Part shown: positions 45,799 to 58,983 of the stretch, piece by piece
Numbering within the stretch: the stretch's first letter is position 1
Layout: every line of letters starts with the position of its first letter
Assembly (NCBI GenBank): GCA_020746875.1
Contig: JAGTJL010000018.1
Coordinates: forward strand, 1,488,001-1,552,000
Length of the DNA stretch: 64,000 nucleotides
Direction of reading: 5' to 3'
Origin: Rhexocercosporidium sp. MPI-PUGE-AT-0058
Lineage: Eukaryota > Ascomycota > Leotiomycetes > Helotiales
Notes under the pieces: model-generated
Database searches by the model: none
Told to the model about the DNA's origin: nothing
What the model saw: the letters and a program-made list of their open reading frames with translations, nothing else
Program-made: the position numbers and the translations under genes

Positions 45799-47243
45799 TT
45801 AGATGATCAAAATTGTCTGCACGCTTTCACTTGAAGCAAAATCACCAACAGCTTCCCCGTGCATAATCCCATGAACATATGCTTCTCCCAGGAGGCGGTA
45901 CTGGCCTCGTTCCTGTCGACGACGCAACAAAAACGGTACCGAAGCCCCCGCCAGGACCCAAACCTCGTCACCAATCTCCGTAGTTTTCACACCAGCTGCT
46001 AGTTGGCCTCTATCTGTCGCGAAGAGTCTCCTCGCGCTGAGTAATTGCATAAACTTCAACATCATCTCAGACCTCATCTTCTGCATCCGAAGCTCACTCT
46101 TAGAATCCCCAGTCTTCTCTCGAAGACTACCCCAATGGTCCATGATCAATTGTAATTCTCTCCCCTTCCCTTCCGCAACTGCACGATCTATCTCTTTCTC
46201 CAGACTCACGAATGCGGGCCGATACAAGATCTCGGTGCTATCAAAAGGTACCAGCCCCTGGAGTTTTTGCCCAGCAGTATAATCAGTCCCAAGTCGATAT
46301 TTAGCATCTTCGAAAGACGATACGCCATCTAGCATTTCACTCAAGGCAGAAATATTATGCGTTTTGCTTCTGCGAAAAGTCTCCTCTAGCAGAGGCCAGA
46401 ACCTTGTACGTTTCGCTCGAGCGACTAGTGCGTGCAATTCCACCTGCTTGAGATGCGAGGTGATGAGTGAGTTGAAAGCAACACCACATTCCTCTGGGGC
46501 AGGATGCAGTCCAGCAAATCGATCTGTTAATGCCGTCCTCCACAGTACCTCGACTCTGGATTGCCTTCTAATTTCCCCTTGAGCGTGTGCGTTGTCCGGC
46601 TGTCCTAAATGATCAAAGGCCTCCTCCCAAATCCCAGCATCTCCTTCGTCCAGATATTTTTGTAGATGCTCATTCATAACCAGGTCTCGGATTCGCGACA
46701 CATTCGGTATACAAGTCAACAAACTCGCATATGCAGAAAAAAAACCCCAGCGAAATCCAGGACTCGCACAACTTATGACTTCACCTATCTTGAACCCGCG
46801 GGCTTGTAGAACTCCCTTCTGGCTGAAGTCGATGTGAGATGCGAGGCCAGGTGATGTCGTCCACGGCGTCGGGCCTCCTGTCTCGAAGGGATTCGGCCAT
46901 CCATGTGCGCTGAAGTCTGGCACCCAGGACGGCAAATCACTAGCTTTGTGCTGAGTTGACTTTCTTTCAGAGACAGGAATCGAAGATTTCCCATTGAAGA
47001 TATCATTTTCTCTGACGCTTCTGTGTATACTTGACTTGCTGATTTAGTATAGTCTGGGCTTAGGTGGATCCACTCGTGCTGTTTAGGACCGAGAAATTCT
47101 TCTGATAGACCTAGGTATGCGTATATCTTATCTCGGGCATCTGTCGCTGCTGCTGATCTGTCTCTCCAACAGAGCCGCCAGAGGGGAAGGGGCTTGGATT
47201 CTGATAGTATTACCTCGAATGGATGAGCCTTCCCGTAATGGTC
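45799..47243 (-). pseudogene. HET-domain protein, C-terminal half, 5'-truncated and frameshifted
   Basis: From the edge of an LTR (47243) downward the minus strand reads HPFEVILSESKPLPLWRLCW, DARDKIYAYLGLSEEF, SPDYTKSASQVYTEASEKM, NLRFLSLKE: the late part of a HET protein (RDKIYALLGL and PDYS..V.EVYT are standard). The frame then shifts by one base near 46965 and continues KASDLPSWVPDFSAHGWPNP (usual LPSWVPDW block) for 378 codons to the stop at 45799. The C-terminal part includes FKIGEVI, a Cys/Trp-rich middle and GDEVWVLAGASVPFLLRR plus LLGEAYVHGIMHGEA, typical HET-protein tail features. The first half of the HET domain is missing at the LTR boundary. Loss of one base, not an intron, best explains the shift. 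Confidence 0.8.
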
Positions 47244-47423
47244 TGTGCTCTTAGCGCTGATTGCGTAATCACTGCCCTCATAAAGACAGTAAGGAGGAAG
47301 AGGTAATCTTCCTTCTTTAATAATTAGCTTTTATATAAATTCAAATATTACTAGCGAGTCTATAGCGCTTCTCTAGCTATTCTATTATATTATAATCACT
47401 TTAGTATGCTAGTAGTTATTATA
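47244..47423 (+). repeat. 5' LTR of the gypsy element inside the HET gene
   Basis: 180 bp; abuts HET coding sequence at 47243. AT-shifted relative to the right copy, especially in its second half. Confidence 0.85.
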
Positions 47424-50400
47424 TTTTAATTACTTTTCTCTTATCGTTAGCCTAACTATTATATAATAATTCAAACTAAAGGATTATTAGCGGTAGCCTT
47501 AAGTCGATAAGAATAACGATCGAATACCCCGGGATATTAGGGAATCGCTAAAAATACGCTAATAAATAATATTGCCGCGATATAAAAACAACTTCAGGCC
47601 TTTAAGAAGCGGAACGATATCCTCGATAGCCTTATCGCTAAATATCGTCGGATATACGGCGACGATTTCACGTAATACCCTCTTAAAATAATAGCAAGAG
47701 CTTAGCTCTTTTAACTTATTAAATTAAAGACTTTTATAAATAATAAAAGTAATATAAAGAACTTCTTAATAATAATCGACAAACCTTAGGCTTTACGCCG
47801 AGAGAAAGGCAAATATATAATCCTCTCGGAATATAAAGAAAAAAGCTATTAAGAACTTATAGAATATTTATAAGCTTATAATCGTATTTTTAATTATAAT
47901 TTTAAAGGATTCCCGACTAATATAATTAAAATTAAATAAGCGGCAATATTATTTTATAAAAAACCGACAAATGCTTAAGAAAGATTTAAAAAGTAAACCT
48001 TAAAGAAACTTAATATAATAACTTAAGAAGATTATAAAGAGTTTTTAGAAAATCTTTAATTACTTTTCGTCTTAAGAAAAATAATTAACTCTTAAGCTTA
48101 TAAAACAGCTTAATAAAGAATTAACTAACTTATTCGTGAATTTATTAATTATTTAAAAGGATTAAAAGAATACTTTAAGCTTTTTATAAAGCGTTAATTA
48201 TAAGATATTCTCTTTAATAAAATTCGGCTTAAAGCTCGCCAGAAGATCGTCGAAAGTAAATAAGTTAATAAACTATAAACCTATAAAGAAGTTATTTTTA
48301 TTATTGCCTTTTAAAAAACTTATAATTTAGCGAAAAGAAATAATAAAAAGCAAAAAGAATTAAAAAATAAAAAAAAAGAACTTTTTCGTAAACTTTTATA
48401 AAGAATTAATAAAAAGCGAAATAATTCTCGGCTAAAGCGATTTAATAAAACTAACTTAAATAAAATCCTAATTAAAAAAGGCAAAAAAGAAAGTTATAAA
48501 TTGAAAATTAAATATTACTTATATTATAAACTCTGCTATTACGTTAATAAATACTTAAAAACTGATGTCGGCGAGTCTAAAGATAAACGCCAAAAGAGCG
48601 CCTGACTTGCGGTAGCTTCTACGTTTTTATTAAAATTGATAAATAAAAAGATGAAAATCTAACTAAAGATCTTATTTAATAAAAAGTAAAAGACGCTAAT
48701 AGCCCTAATTAATAATAAAGCAGAAGACAATTTTGTCTCGAAGCTTATAATAAAGGAGTGTAATTTATAACTTACCGGCGAAGGATTAAAAACATTTCAG
48801 ACTCTTCCTAATAATAAAAGTATTATTTATAATATAACTCTCGCTTAAATAAAGATTATAAATACATTTAAATAAATAAAACTAAATATGCTCCGGCTAA
48901 GAGTCATCGATATATTAAGTATAAACCTAATTTTAAAATAGCTTTAGCTAAAAGAAATCAACTTTTAAATTAATTTCAAAACTAAATAATAAAAATACTT
49001 ATATTAATTAAATAATACTTATGACTTTAATATTATAAGATTTAAAGAGTTTACGCAAGTTATTAATAAGAAAGAGTCGCCCGCATACGCTATAATATTT
49101 AACTTTAATATTACGCGCTTATTAAACGCTAATAATATATTTATTATTCCATAATAATATTATAAATTTAAAGACGTCTTTTTTTTTAAAAAAAAAAAGA
49201 ATAAACTGCCCTTATTATAAAGTCGCTAATATACTATCGACCTAGAACTAGGTGCGAAGCTCTTATATTTTCTAATTTATAACTTTTTTAAAACGAAATT
49301 AAAAGTTCTCCGGAGCTACTTTAAATCCTCCGAAGTTAAAAGTTAAATAAAAAAAAGTAAGAGCTTAATTAAAGCTTTTATTTTATTTATAATAAAAAAA
49401 AATAATAGCCTTCGATTATATATCGATTATAAGGCTTTAAACTAAATTATAATTAAGGATCGATACCTCTTATTATTAATCAGCGAGACGCTAAATAAAT
49501 TCCGGGACGCGAAGATTTTCACTTATTTAAATTTATAAAATATATATTATTATATTAAAATTAAAAAAGAAGATAAATAAAAAACTGCATTTCGCATTTA
49601 TTATAAGTATTACGAATATTAAGTAATATCGTTTAAATTATTTAATACGCCGGTGATATTCTAAATATATATTAATAATACACTAGCGGGACTTATAAAT
49701 ATTATTTATATTATTTATTTTAATAATATCTTAATATATTTAACGAATTTATTTTAATACGAAAACCACGTTAGTTAAGTTCTTAAGAGATTATAATAAG
49801 TAAATCTCTTTATTAAGCTATTAAAATACTCTTTTAATACTTAAAGTATAAACTTTTTAAGTTATATAATATCACTCGCCAAAGTATTAATAAAGCAAAG
49901 CCGAATAAACATTATTAAGGACTAATTAAAGCTTAAAAGTATTAAAAATATTCAAGTTTTCATCGGCTTCGCCAACTTTTACCGGCGTTTTATTATAAAC
50001 TTTTTAACTATTACTTAGCTAATAATAAGCTTAACGGGAAGTAAGAAAAAAAAGCAGCTTACCTCTGCCTTTTATTAAAATATTATTAAGGAAAAGGCTT
50101 TTAACGTATTAAAAAATATATTTATATTGGCTCTTTTTCTTATATATTTTAATTTTAATAAGCTAAAAAGGCTAAAGACCGATATATCTGGATTCGCAAT
50201 TATAAAAATCCTCTCTTAACTTAGCGAATAGTCGGTAAGAAATAAGGGAAAGGCCGTATAATACCTTATTATATTCTTTAATAAGAAGTTAAATACTATT
50301 AAATTAAATTATAAAATATATAATTAAAAACTCCTTACAATTATTAAGTGCTTCGTATATTAAAGGCATTACTTAAAAAGTAATCTAGCCCTTATTAAAG

Positions 50401-53400
50401 TATTAATAAATTATAATAACCTCCGTTATTTTATAACGACGATAATATTAAGCCGGCAATAAGCTAAATAAGCTCTAAAGTTATTTAAATATAACTTTAT
50501 AATAGTTTATAAAAGAAAAAAAAATAATCCCGTAAATAAACCCTCGCGTAAGCCTAATTATAAGCCAGCGAAAGATAAGGAGAATATTATATTCTTTACT
50601 TTATAAAATAAGTTGCGAAGCACACTTTAAAATAAATTGATTCGCGTGCTTAATATAATTAATTATATAACGGAAAGCATTCGGCAAGAAGATAATAATA
50701 TATTATACCGACTAACTCGTATCCCTTAATTTACCGACAATAATATTATAATAAGTACGTCGACCGAAGCTATAAAAATAACTTTTACGCTTAATTAACG
50801 GTATATTCTTATATAACTTAATAATTTCTAAAACTTATTTAAAAGCTTAAATAACTTCTTACGTAAAGCCGGTGAAAAGCAAAACGCTAGCCAGCGTAAT
50901 TATAAATATATTATATTACGGTTTCTTATAATAAGAATTATAAGAGCCGAAACGACAAATCTTAAATTAAACTCGCTTCTTTTGCTACTTTTAAAATTAT
51001 AAAAAAAAGACGCTTTAGTTATTAAAAAGCGAGCTAGATTATAAAATACCGCAGATTTAAATTAAAGTATCGATAGCGATAGTTTATTAAGACACCGGCG
51101 GATAGCTTACGTCCCTTAAGACAGTGTCGTTCGTAGTGAAATTATAAAAATATATTATAATAATTTAATTATAAGCTATTTTAATTATAAAAAAACATTA
51201 AAGCTTATTTAGCGGAAGTATTTCTGGCCGAAAATATTAATATACGTTAAAAAATACGTTAAGACTTATAATATTTATTAAAAAATAAAAGTAAAATATA
51301 AGAAAGTAATTAGCAAAATATAAGCACCGAGCTAGCTTAGTAAATTATTTAAATTGATTATAATAGACTTTATTACAAATTTAATATTTTATAAAAGTAA
51401 TACTATAAGTAAAGTCTTTAATAGTTTATTAATAATTATTAATAAATTTATTAAAAATATTAAATATATCTCGTATTTAAAAACTATTAATGCACCGCTT
51501 TTAGCACGTTTATTTATTAATTACTAATTTAAAGATTACGAGCTGCTTATAATAATTATTATAAACAAAAGCTTTATATTTACTTTAAAATTCTAGACGG
51601 AATTTTATTTTTATTTATAAATAATAAGAGGCCTTTCGACGGCGTTTTATTTATAAATAAACGAATAAATAAAGCGATAAAACTAAGATTTAAAAGCGTA
51701 GCTAAAGTATTTTATTTATTATTTATAAGACGATTAAGTAAATCTCTTACTCTTAGCGAAGTTCGCATATATAAATACTTATTATAAGTCTATCGGAATG
51801 ATTCCGAATAAAGCTAAGTATAATATATTACTGGATTCTCGCTAAAGAATCGAGGATAATTCTATAAGAGAAGAGATATTAATTACTAAAGAATAAGTAG
51901 AAAAAGTTATTAAAAAACGCTAAAAGCTAAAAACTAATTAATAAAGAATTAAAAAAAACTAAACGAAATAATATAATAAAAATTATTGCTTTATAAAGTT
52001 TAAAATTAAATAATAAATCTTACTCTCATTAAGGAATATTAAGATAATTTATTTAAATAAAAAATTAAATTATTAATTCTTAAGGCTTTTTAAATTACTA
52101 AAAGAATCGGAAAACAAGCGTATAAGCTAGAATTACTTCTTAAATATAATCGTTTATATAATGTCTTTTATATATTATTATTAAAGCCGTACTAGTAAAG
52201 GCCCGGCGAATCGTCGGAAGTCGTTTAACTTGACTTCGTTAATAAAAAAGAGTAATAAACTATTAAGACTCTTTTAAATCGATATGTAATTAAAGATAAA
52301 GAATAATACCTTATTAAATAAAAAAGATTTAATTTAATATATAATTCTTAAAAGTTAATAAAGAACCTTATTAATTTCTAAAAGTTAATTAAGTTATTAA
52401 AAGGTCGAAACGCCACGGAAAGGAAGGCGAAGCGCCGGCGAAGATAAGCTTATAATTTTGGCTTCTTCGAAGGGTTCGAGGGAGAGTCGCTAAGGCGACG
52501 ATTTACTAGAGATATATTATAATATTATATACTTTTTTATTTTTATTTATAAGGTTTTATAGTTTTAAAAGCGTATTAAATATTATAATTTAAACGATAA
52601 TACTTAAGAGAAAAAGAAGCTTATATTATTTATTTACGCTATAATAAAAATATAATATTTAAGAAAATTAAAAAATTAAAAAGCCTCGCCGGGTAAACGC
52701 CAGTCTCTCGCCGATAAATCGCTAAGTAAAAACCTTAAATTTATTTTTAAATAATAATAATAAATTCATTTTTATTACTTAAGTTCTTAATAATATTAAT
52801 ATAATTATTATCTTTAGCAGCTCCGGCCTTAAAGTCTTTAATTATATCGGCCTTAAAAGAATTAAAGTAGACCTTTCGAAAGTCCTTCGCCGGAGGTTAA
52901 TAAGAAATTTGCTAATAAATATTAGGTTTACTTACTTCTCGGAATCCGAAAATCTTAATTATAAGCTTAATATTATTTTTCTTTAAGTCCTCGAATTCTT
53001 AAAAAAGAATTAAAATTAACGCGCCGCGTAGCCCGTTAATTGCCGATATAACGCTAATATAAAATTTCTTAATAAAAGATATTATAAGCTTTTAAGGAGA
53101 CTTCTGAGCTTCGGCGTTAAAGATTTTAATAAAATAATTAACGCGATGCTTCTCTTAATTAAAGATAAACTAAATAATATTAAAATCGGCTTACTTAATC
53201 TTATTAAAGTTAAATTAAGAAATAGCTTTAAAGAGATCGTCGAGAAGTAATTTCAACTTAGCCGGGACCTCGCCGGTTATTAACTTATACCTTATTAATA
53301 AGCAGAAAAAATTTAACTTATTAACTTATATAGCTTGCCTTTCTTATAGTAATTTAAATACTTTATAATAAATAAGCTAAGGTTATTAAAGTATTAGAAA

Positions 53401-54005
53401 TCGGGGAACTTTTAGACTTCGCCGACGTAACGCAAATATGACTCTTAATAAACGTCGCTCTTATTTATAATAGTTTTATTTAAAGATTAAATACGCGTAT
53501 CTTTCTTTCTTTTAAATAAAGTTCGTTAAAAAGATCGGACGTTATTCTTAGAATTCTTATTATTATTATTTTAATCGCTAATATTAGTTATCTTTAAAAA
53601 AGTTGCTGAAGTTCGCTGGTGTTTAGTCGGGGTATCGCTAGCGTTAATCGCGGTAAAGCTAAGTGTCTTGCTTTTACGCTTATAGCCGGAGGAACCGCCG
53701 GCTAAGTACTTATTAAAAGATAATATTATTAAAATCGAGGGGTAGTTATAACTTATAGTTTATTATAATTAGTATCATTATTTAAAAAAGGTTATAAAAA
53801 AAAGAAGTATTATATACTTAGTAGGCGCTAGGCCCCTCTTACTAGTAGCTTTTACTTTACTTTATTTTCTTTAGAATTTACTTTTAAAATAAATAATAGA
53901 AAATTTAATTCGTTAGCGAATCGCTAGTATAGCGCTAGCTAAGGGCTATAATATATTCTCACTTCTAAGACAGAAGTAAATAAGAAAAGAGGTATTATAA
54001 TAGTT

Positions 54006-54185
54006 TATGCTCTTAGCGCTAATTACGTAATCACTGCCCTTATAAAGACAGTAAGAGGGAAGAAGTAATCTTCCCTCTTTAGCAATTAGCTTCTATATAA
54101 ATTTAAATATCACTAGCGAGTCTATAGCGCTTCTCTAGTTATTCTATTATGCCATAGTCACCTCAGCGTGCCAGTGATCATTACA
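54006..54185 (+). repeat. 3' LTR of the gypsy element
   Basis: 180 bp; its last 50 bp (GCCATAGTCACCTCAGCGTG...) retain G and C where the 5' copy has A and T. Confidence 0.85.
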
Positions 54186-55178
54186 CTTCCCACCCTCCCC
54201 TCCGCTCCCCATTTCCTCCTCTCAAGTACTCATCGCTGTCCCAGGAATTGCTGACCTTCCAGAGTATTTACAATCAACATTTTAAACATGCGCAGATCTC
54301 AGTTCTCCGAACGAGAGCTGAGGCCCGAGGCAGTGAAAGGTCAAGCACAGAGGCGCCGCGCGTGTCCGCTTCATTTCCAGTGGAATGAGCCGAGGGAACT
54401 CAAGTCGGCGGAACAGGACCCAACGGATGTAGGTCATGTGACTATACCCGTGACCATCATTTAGGGTTCCAAACTCCTCCACCTTGCCTAAAAGAGAATG
54501 CTCATGCTGGGCCATCAGAATTGCAATGGCTCCACGAGGATGACCACGGGTGGGCCAAGTAGATCCCCCCCCTGTTCCTGACGGTTACAACTCGGTAATC
54601 CCACCCCACCAAAGGTTGAGTGCCTGAGTGCCACTTACTTCGTACGCCTTCGAGTCACAGGTCATCTAGCAACCAACGCTAAACTTAATTAGTTAAGACC
54701 TGATCCTTCGAACTCTGATACAAAGAGAGCTGCCTTCGAGAATTTTTTGCCCCGGATTCAAATTCCGAATCACGTGATATTACTCGTTAACGGTTGGGGC
54801 GGGAATAATATAGTTAGCACAATTGTTGGATAAACACTTGTAACTTAATAATTAATATTAAATCCTGTTTTGTTAAATATCTCTTCAGCCGTTCATCTGT
54901 AGGTCGGGCCTTGACAGTGGCGTTGTCCCGTGATGTACCAGTAGCACACTAACACCAAACCGATTTAGGCCCTGAATTACCAAGATTCCCCGCACAACTT
55001 CTTTCACTTCACCTCGACTGTGTTGCCACAACATGCTACTCTGCCAATATCGCCCCGGCACTTGCATCAGAGACAGACGATACGTCTGTATCGACTCCCG
55101 AAATCTATAAAGCCGCGTTTCCAGGCCACCACCACGAGTTGAGACGCTTGTAAATCTTAGTTACCCTCCACCTGCAGC
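54186..55178. other. Intergenic region with a doubtful small open frame
   Basis: Normal composition resumes sharply at 54186. A 77-codon minus-strand frame at 54282-54515 is protein-like (SHMTYIRWVLFRRLEF) but has no known domain. A TATAAAG motif at 55106 lies about 70 bp before the ATG of the regulator gene and is a plausible core promoter. No continuation of the HET gene was found here. Confidence 0.4.
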
Positions 55179-58100
55179 ATGTCTGTCGAAGCAAAGAAGA
55201 CAAGTAGGCGAACACATGTGACAACTGCTTGTACAGCGTGCAGGGAGAGTAAAGTCAAGGTATCATTTCAGCGTCTCATTCGCTCCTCTTGTATCACTGG
55301 GAAATTTTGGAACTGATGGTAGTAGTGTGACGGGGACCGCCCAAAATGTGGGAATTGTCGGAAAGGAACGGCTAAGGCATGCGTTTATCAGCAGGGTGAG
55401 GATCGGAGACGGTGCGTGCCCTATGTTGAATTTCCCTAGTTCTCTGGGAGTCTGTAATGTCAGGCTGCGCTACACCGTTTTAGAGCGCATCCGAAGTGGG
55501 ACTTCGGGTCCAGAAAAGAGCTCTCAGTCGCGGCAGCTGATTGATGGATATTGTACAGGATATCTCTTCGTAAGGCTATCCAAGTTTTTTCGAGGCGACT
55601 TAATCAACTAGAGTCTTTCATCCACGAGCATGCTCTCGTGGCACCTTCGATAGCCACGGATGATGAAGCCCTCATCAAGAAGATGCTTGAATTTATAGAG
55701 CCCCAAGAAAATTCTTCGCCAAAACAAGGAGCACAATCTAGCTACCACCATACGATCACGAATTCCGGGATCGTTGAACGTCCCCAACGGAACGAGCAAC
55801 CCCCGAAAACGTTTTCGACGAGTACCGATGATCAAACCGGAGATTTCGTTGAACCTTCTCACCCGACGATGATGATGATGATGGATAATGGATTTGATAT
55901 GCTGGAAAATATCGTAGAAGATTCCCATGCACTGCAGCCATCTGCTAACTTCATGGATATGGGAACCACGGGCTTCGATTTTGAATCTCTGGACTGGAAT
56001 GCTGCATTTCCAGAGCTGCCCCCAGGTGTGGCAAGTGCCTGGGATGAAATCAACTACCCACATCCAGATGAACATCCTGTCAATGAAGGGGAGACTTTCG
56101 ATGAGGTCGAGGAGTCTGTTGATTCAAGTGATGAGGACAAAGATGAAGTTATTTCCCAAATCTCAGAACGAATGGGCTCGTTGCAAGTCGCTGAAGACGG
56201 CGAACTTCGTTACTTTGGTGCAACATCTAACTTGAACTTGCTAGACGAGGCATTACAGCAAAACCATTTTGGGACCGATCCTATTCGGTCGCGGGGGAGA
56301 GAGAGAGAGGATAATGCTAGATTGAGCCAACACGTTGATTCAGCGCTGATCACGCATTTGATTAGCCTTTATTTCGTGTGGCAAGATCCTGCTTTCCATG
56401 TTGTCGACAGGAGGATGTATGAGGAGAAACGAAAACTTTATGAGAGTGGTACTGACGACAGCACGTTCTATTCGGAGACGCTTACCCACAGCATGTAAGT
56501 TTTGTATCCTTTTTTGTTCGCATTGTATCAAATGTGTATCTATAGGGTAAAATTTCAAATGAAGTCACTTCCCAGCTTGCCACAAATTTGTCATATTAGC
56601 AAAGTGGCAGGTAGTGGTGACTTTTTGAGAATGTACTTGCGAGAAAAAGAGAAAATTAGTTAATTTTGGTGTCAGGTGTGCATTTGGTGCTCTCTACGAA
56701 ACACGCAAGCACCCCCAACTGCCTGCTCCACTCTCAGAGTTCTTTTCTGCGAAAGCCAAGATATGGTTGGAGGTAGAGCTTGACAGCCCGCGAGTAGCAA
56801 CAATCCAAGCATTGGTCATCATGAGCAGTTACGAAGCTGCTTATACCCGAGATGCGAGGGGCTGGCTGTACAGCGGTAAGTTCAGTTGTTACCGTCTTCA
56901 TATCACCCGTCGATGCAGGTAATCTCATTGTGGTTAGATATATCACGAGAGCATTAGAAAAAGGACTTCATAAGTTTTAGAGCTAATAATGAGGAAATAG
57001 GAATGTCGATGCGTCTTGCTCTTGATCTTGGACTACACACCGATATGGACCCTTACGTTCAGAACGGTCAGATGAGTAGCGAGGAGGCTCACATAAGAGG
57101 TGTCGCGTTCTGGGGAACCTTCATCGTCGACCAGTGAGTGTATTCAATTTCTTAGCCGGGTTCCCTAATACGACAAAGTCGATATTCAGCAAAACACTCT
57201 TTGATGGTTTCTGAGTCCCTCACGAGGGCCAATTTGGCATCGCGACGCTGAAAGTCCTTAGATATATAACAGCAACACCTTTATTTCTTGTACTGGAACT
57301 AATGTGTCTCCAGCTCTTGGGGATACTACTTAGGCAGACCACCAATACACATAAGGACCGAAGAAATATCTGCTCAGAAGCCGACAAATATTTCAGATTC
57401 GGCCATATTTGGTAGTTGGAGCCCTTATGGAATGTCACCGCCTGTGGACTCCGTAGCAGCACCCACTTTGCGACTCCATGATCCGACCGAATTGGTTTCG
57501 CGAAACTGGATAGATTTATGCCAGATAGTGAGTGGGTCGAGTCTTACTTTGTGGGTACCCTCTGCTGTCTCCCGCGACAACCACTAATGAGCTAAGATTC
57601 GGATTCGTCAATGTGACCAAACATGCTCTACAAGCCCTCGCAGAAAAGACCGTTGAAAGATTGCGGAACTGGCATAACGGCTTGCCGCCAGAATTACAAG
57701 TCGAACTTGGGAACGGAGGTGGCGACTACGTTCCTCATGTACTTCTTTTACAGTAAGTCATCACCCTTGATGTTCCGAACTGGTGCTCACCGTTGTTCAT
57801 TATACATCGCTGAGCTTATCTGGTGGCCCCTGGGATATCGAGCCAGTATATGTCACAAGGCTTACGAGCATCCTGAATCGGGGACAGCAACCTTCACTAG
57901 TTATGAAGCTGACCAATACAAGGATGCAATATCACCAGTTCATGATATTTATCCACCGACCCTTCATCTCCAAATACCGTTCTCAACCATATCCTCCAGT
58001 CGGCCCTGGTTACAACCATGCCCGAACAACCTGTATCGAATCTGCCGTAGCCATCTCAAAACTCCTCACCAAGTATAAATCCGCCTATACTCTTCGATTT

Positions 58101-58394
58101 ATTAATATTCAGGCTGTTTCAATCGTGTTTTCTGCTGCACTTATCTTAGTCTTTGCTACCGTGTCAGAGATTAGAGGAGATGCCAATGTAGATCTCAATA
58201 TACATCTTTCGACGTGTTGCAAGGGGCTGGCAGAGCTCGGTAAAACGTTTCAAAACGCGACGAGGGCTCTCGAAGTACTCTTGTCCATCAAGCGAGCTTG
58301 GCAGGCGAAATTATTGGTATATGTTGGGTCGAAGCGACGAAGCTCTTCGATAAAAACTCACAGGGGTTCTGCCAAGAAGAGAACAACATCGTAG
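55179..58394 (+). CDS. Zn2Cys6 transcription factor with fungal-specific regulatory domain
   Basis: Exons: 55179-55259, 55326-55411, 55559-56494, 56676-56875, 57001-57133, 57314-57527, about 57592-57752, 57923-58394 (about 760 residues). The binuclear zinc cluster has Cys 18, 21, 28, 35, 38 and 46 (CTACRESKVK-CDGDRPKCGNC) and is split by intron 1, a common place. A linker rich in acidic residues follows, then the fungal_trans domain: CAFGALYETRKHP, IQALVIMSSYEAA, GWLYSG-MSMRLALDLGLH, GVAFWGTFIVDH-SWGYYLGRPP, and YHQFMIFIHRPF. This family binds CGG triplets and commonly controls neighbouring metabolic genes. The junction between 57527 and exon 7 is uncertain (acceptor at 57592 or 57597). The C-terminus may be altered by a last intron near 58312. 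Confidence 0.85.
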
Positions 58395-58983
58395 CTCTTG
58401 TGGCATGGCTCGCAGAGGAGCGTAACGTTCAAGGACGCTCAGGTCACACATATCATCTCGATGCTCTGGATCGCCGAGTGATTTTGGGCTTTGATCCGCG
58501 CTGTCAAAGCATAACAGACGAGCAGCGAAATAGTAAAGAACATAATAGCATTGCTACTTATCCTGTTAAAGAATGTCATCATACATGCTATCAAGGATCT
58601 GTTGATTGGCTAAAACCTAGGATGTAAAGTATAAGCGAGGTGCTTGCTGTAATTTGATTGACTGCGCTTTGCTTGCAATCGTGTGAGGATTGATGCAATT
58701 GACACAAATGACACAAATGACACGAATGAGATGATTAACACGGTTGGATCAAATGACGCGGTTGGTGTGTTAGACAACCAGGGGAAAGCCACAATATCAT
58801 TACAGGGAGCCTGGATCAACTTTCAGGACATGCTCCATCGCCAACTATTCCGGTTTCCAAACACGATATTGTTTATTATCTAAGTACATTTCTGGGCACT
58901 CAGATTGGTAGGTGAGGCATTCTCGCTGACCCCTTTCTTTCCTTTAGCTTTCCTGTGGTCCATGTAGCTCCTGCCTGCTGATT
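58395..58983. other. Convergent intergenic region
   Basis: Between the 3' ends of the regulator and the dehydrogenase. A frame to 58627 could be an alternative C-terminus of the regulator. No independent gene seen. Confidence 0.4.
58697..58730 (+). repeat. Short 9-bp tandem repeat (TGACACAAA type)
   Basis: Three to four copies of TGACACAAA/TGACACGAA in the convergent intergenic region. Confidence 0.6.

Larger units (their letters stand above)
47244..54185 (+). mobile_element. Ty3/gypsy LTR retrotransposon, RIP-inactivated, cutting a HET gene
   Basis: Direct LTRs of exactly 180 bp (47244-47423, 54006-54185) begin TGTGCTCTTAGCGC (TATGC... in the right copy) and end ACA/ATA; total 6942 bp. Plus-strand ghosts: retropepsin/capsid region near 48700-48840 (AEDNFVSKLIIKECN), reverse transcriptase KKNNSLRLYIDYKALN near 49390-49445 and KTAFRIYYKYYEY near 49580-49620, and an integrase-like stretch near 50850-51700. 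52500-54000 is AT-rich DNA I could not assign. The flanking 5 bp do not match (TGGTC before, CTTCC after). The outer end of the right LTR is much less mutated than the left LTR. Confidence 0.85.

Noticed and set aside
47244..47340. Apparent upstream continuation of the HET frame into the LTR (PYCLYEGSDYAISAKS)
   Set aside because: The same sequence is present in the other LTR at 54006, so it belongs to the LTR; the HET reading ends at 47243.
57220..57462. 80-codon minus-strand frame in the regulator gene
   Set aside because: Antisense to exon 6 and intron 5 of the Zn2Cys6 gene, without domain.
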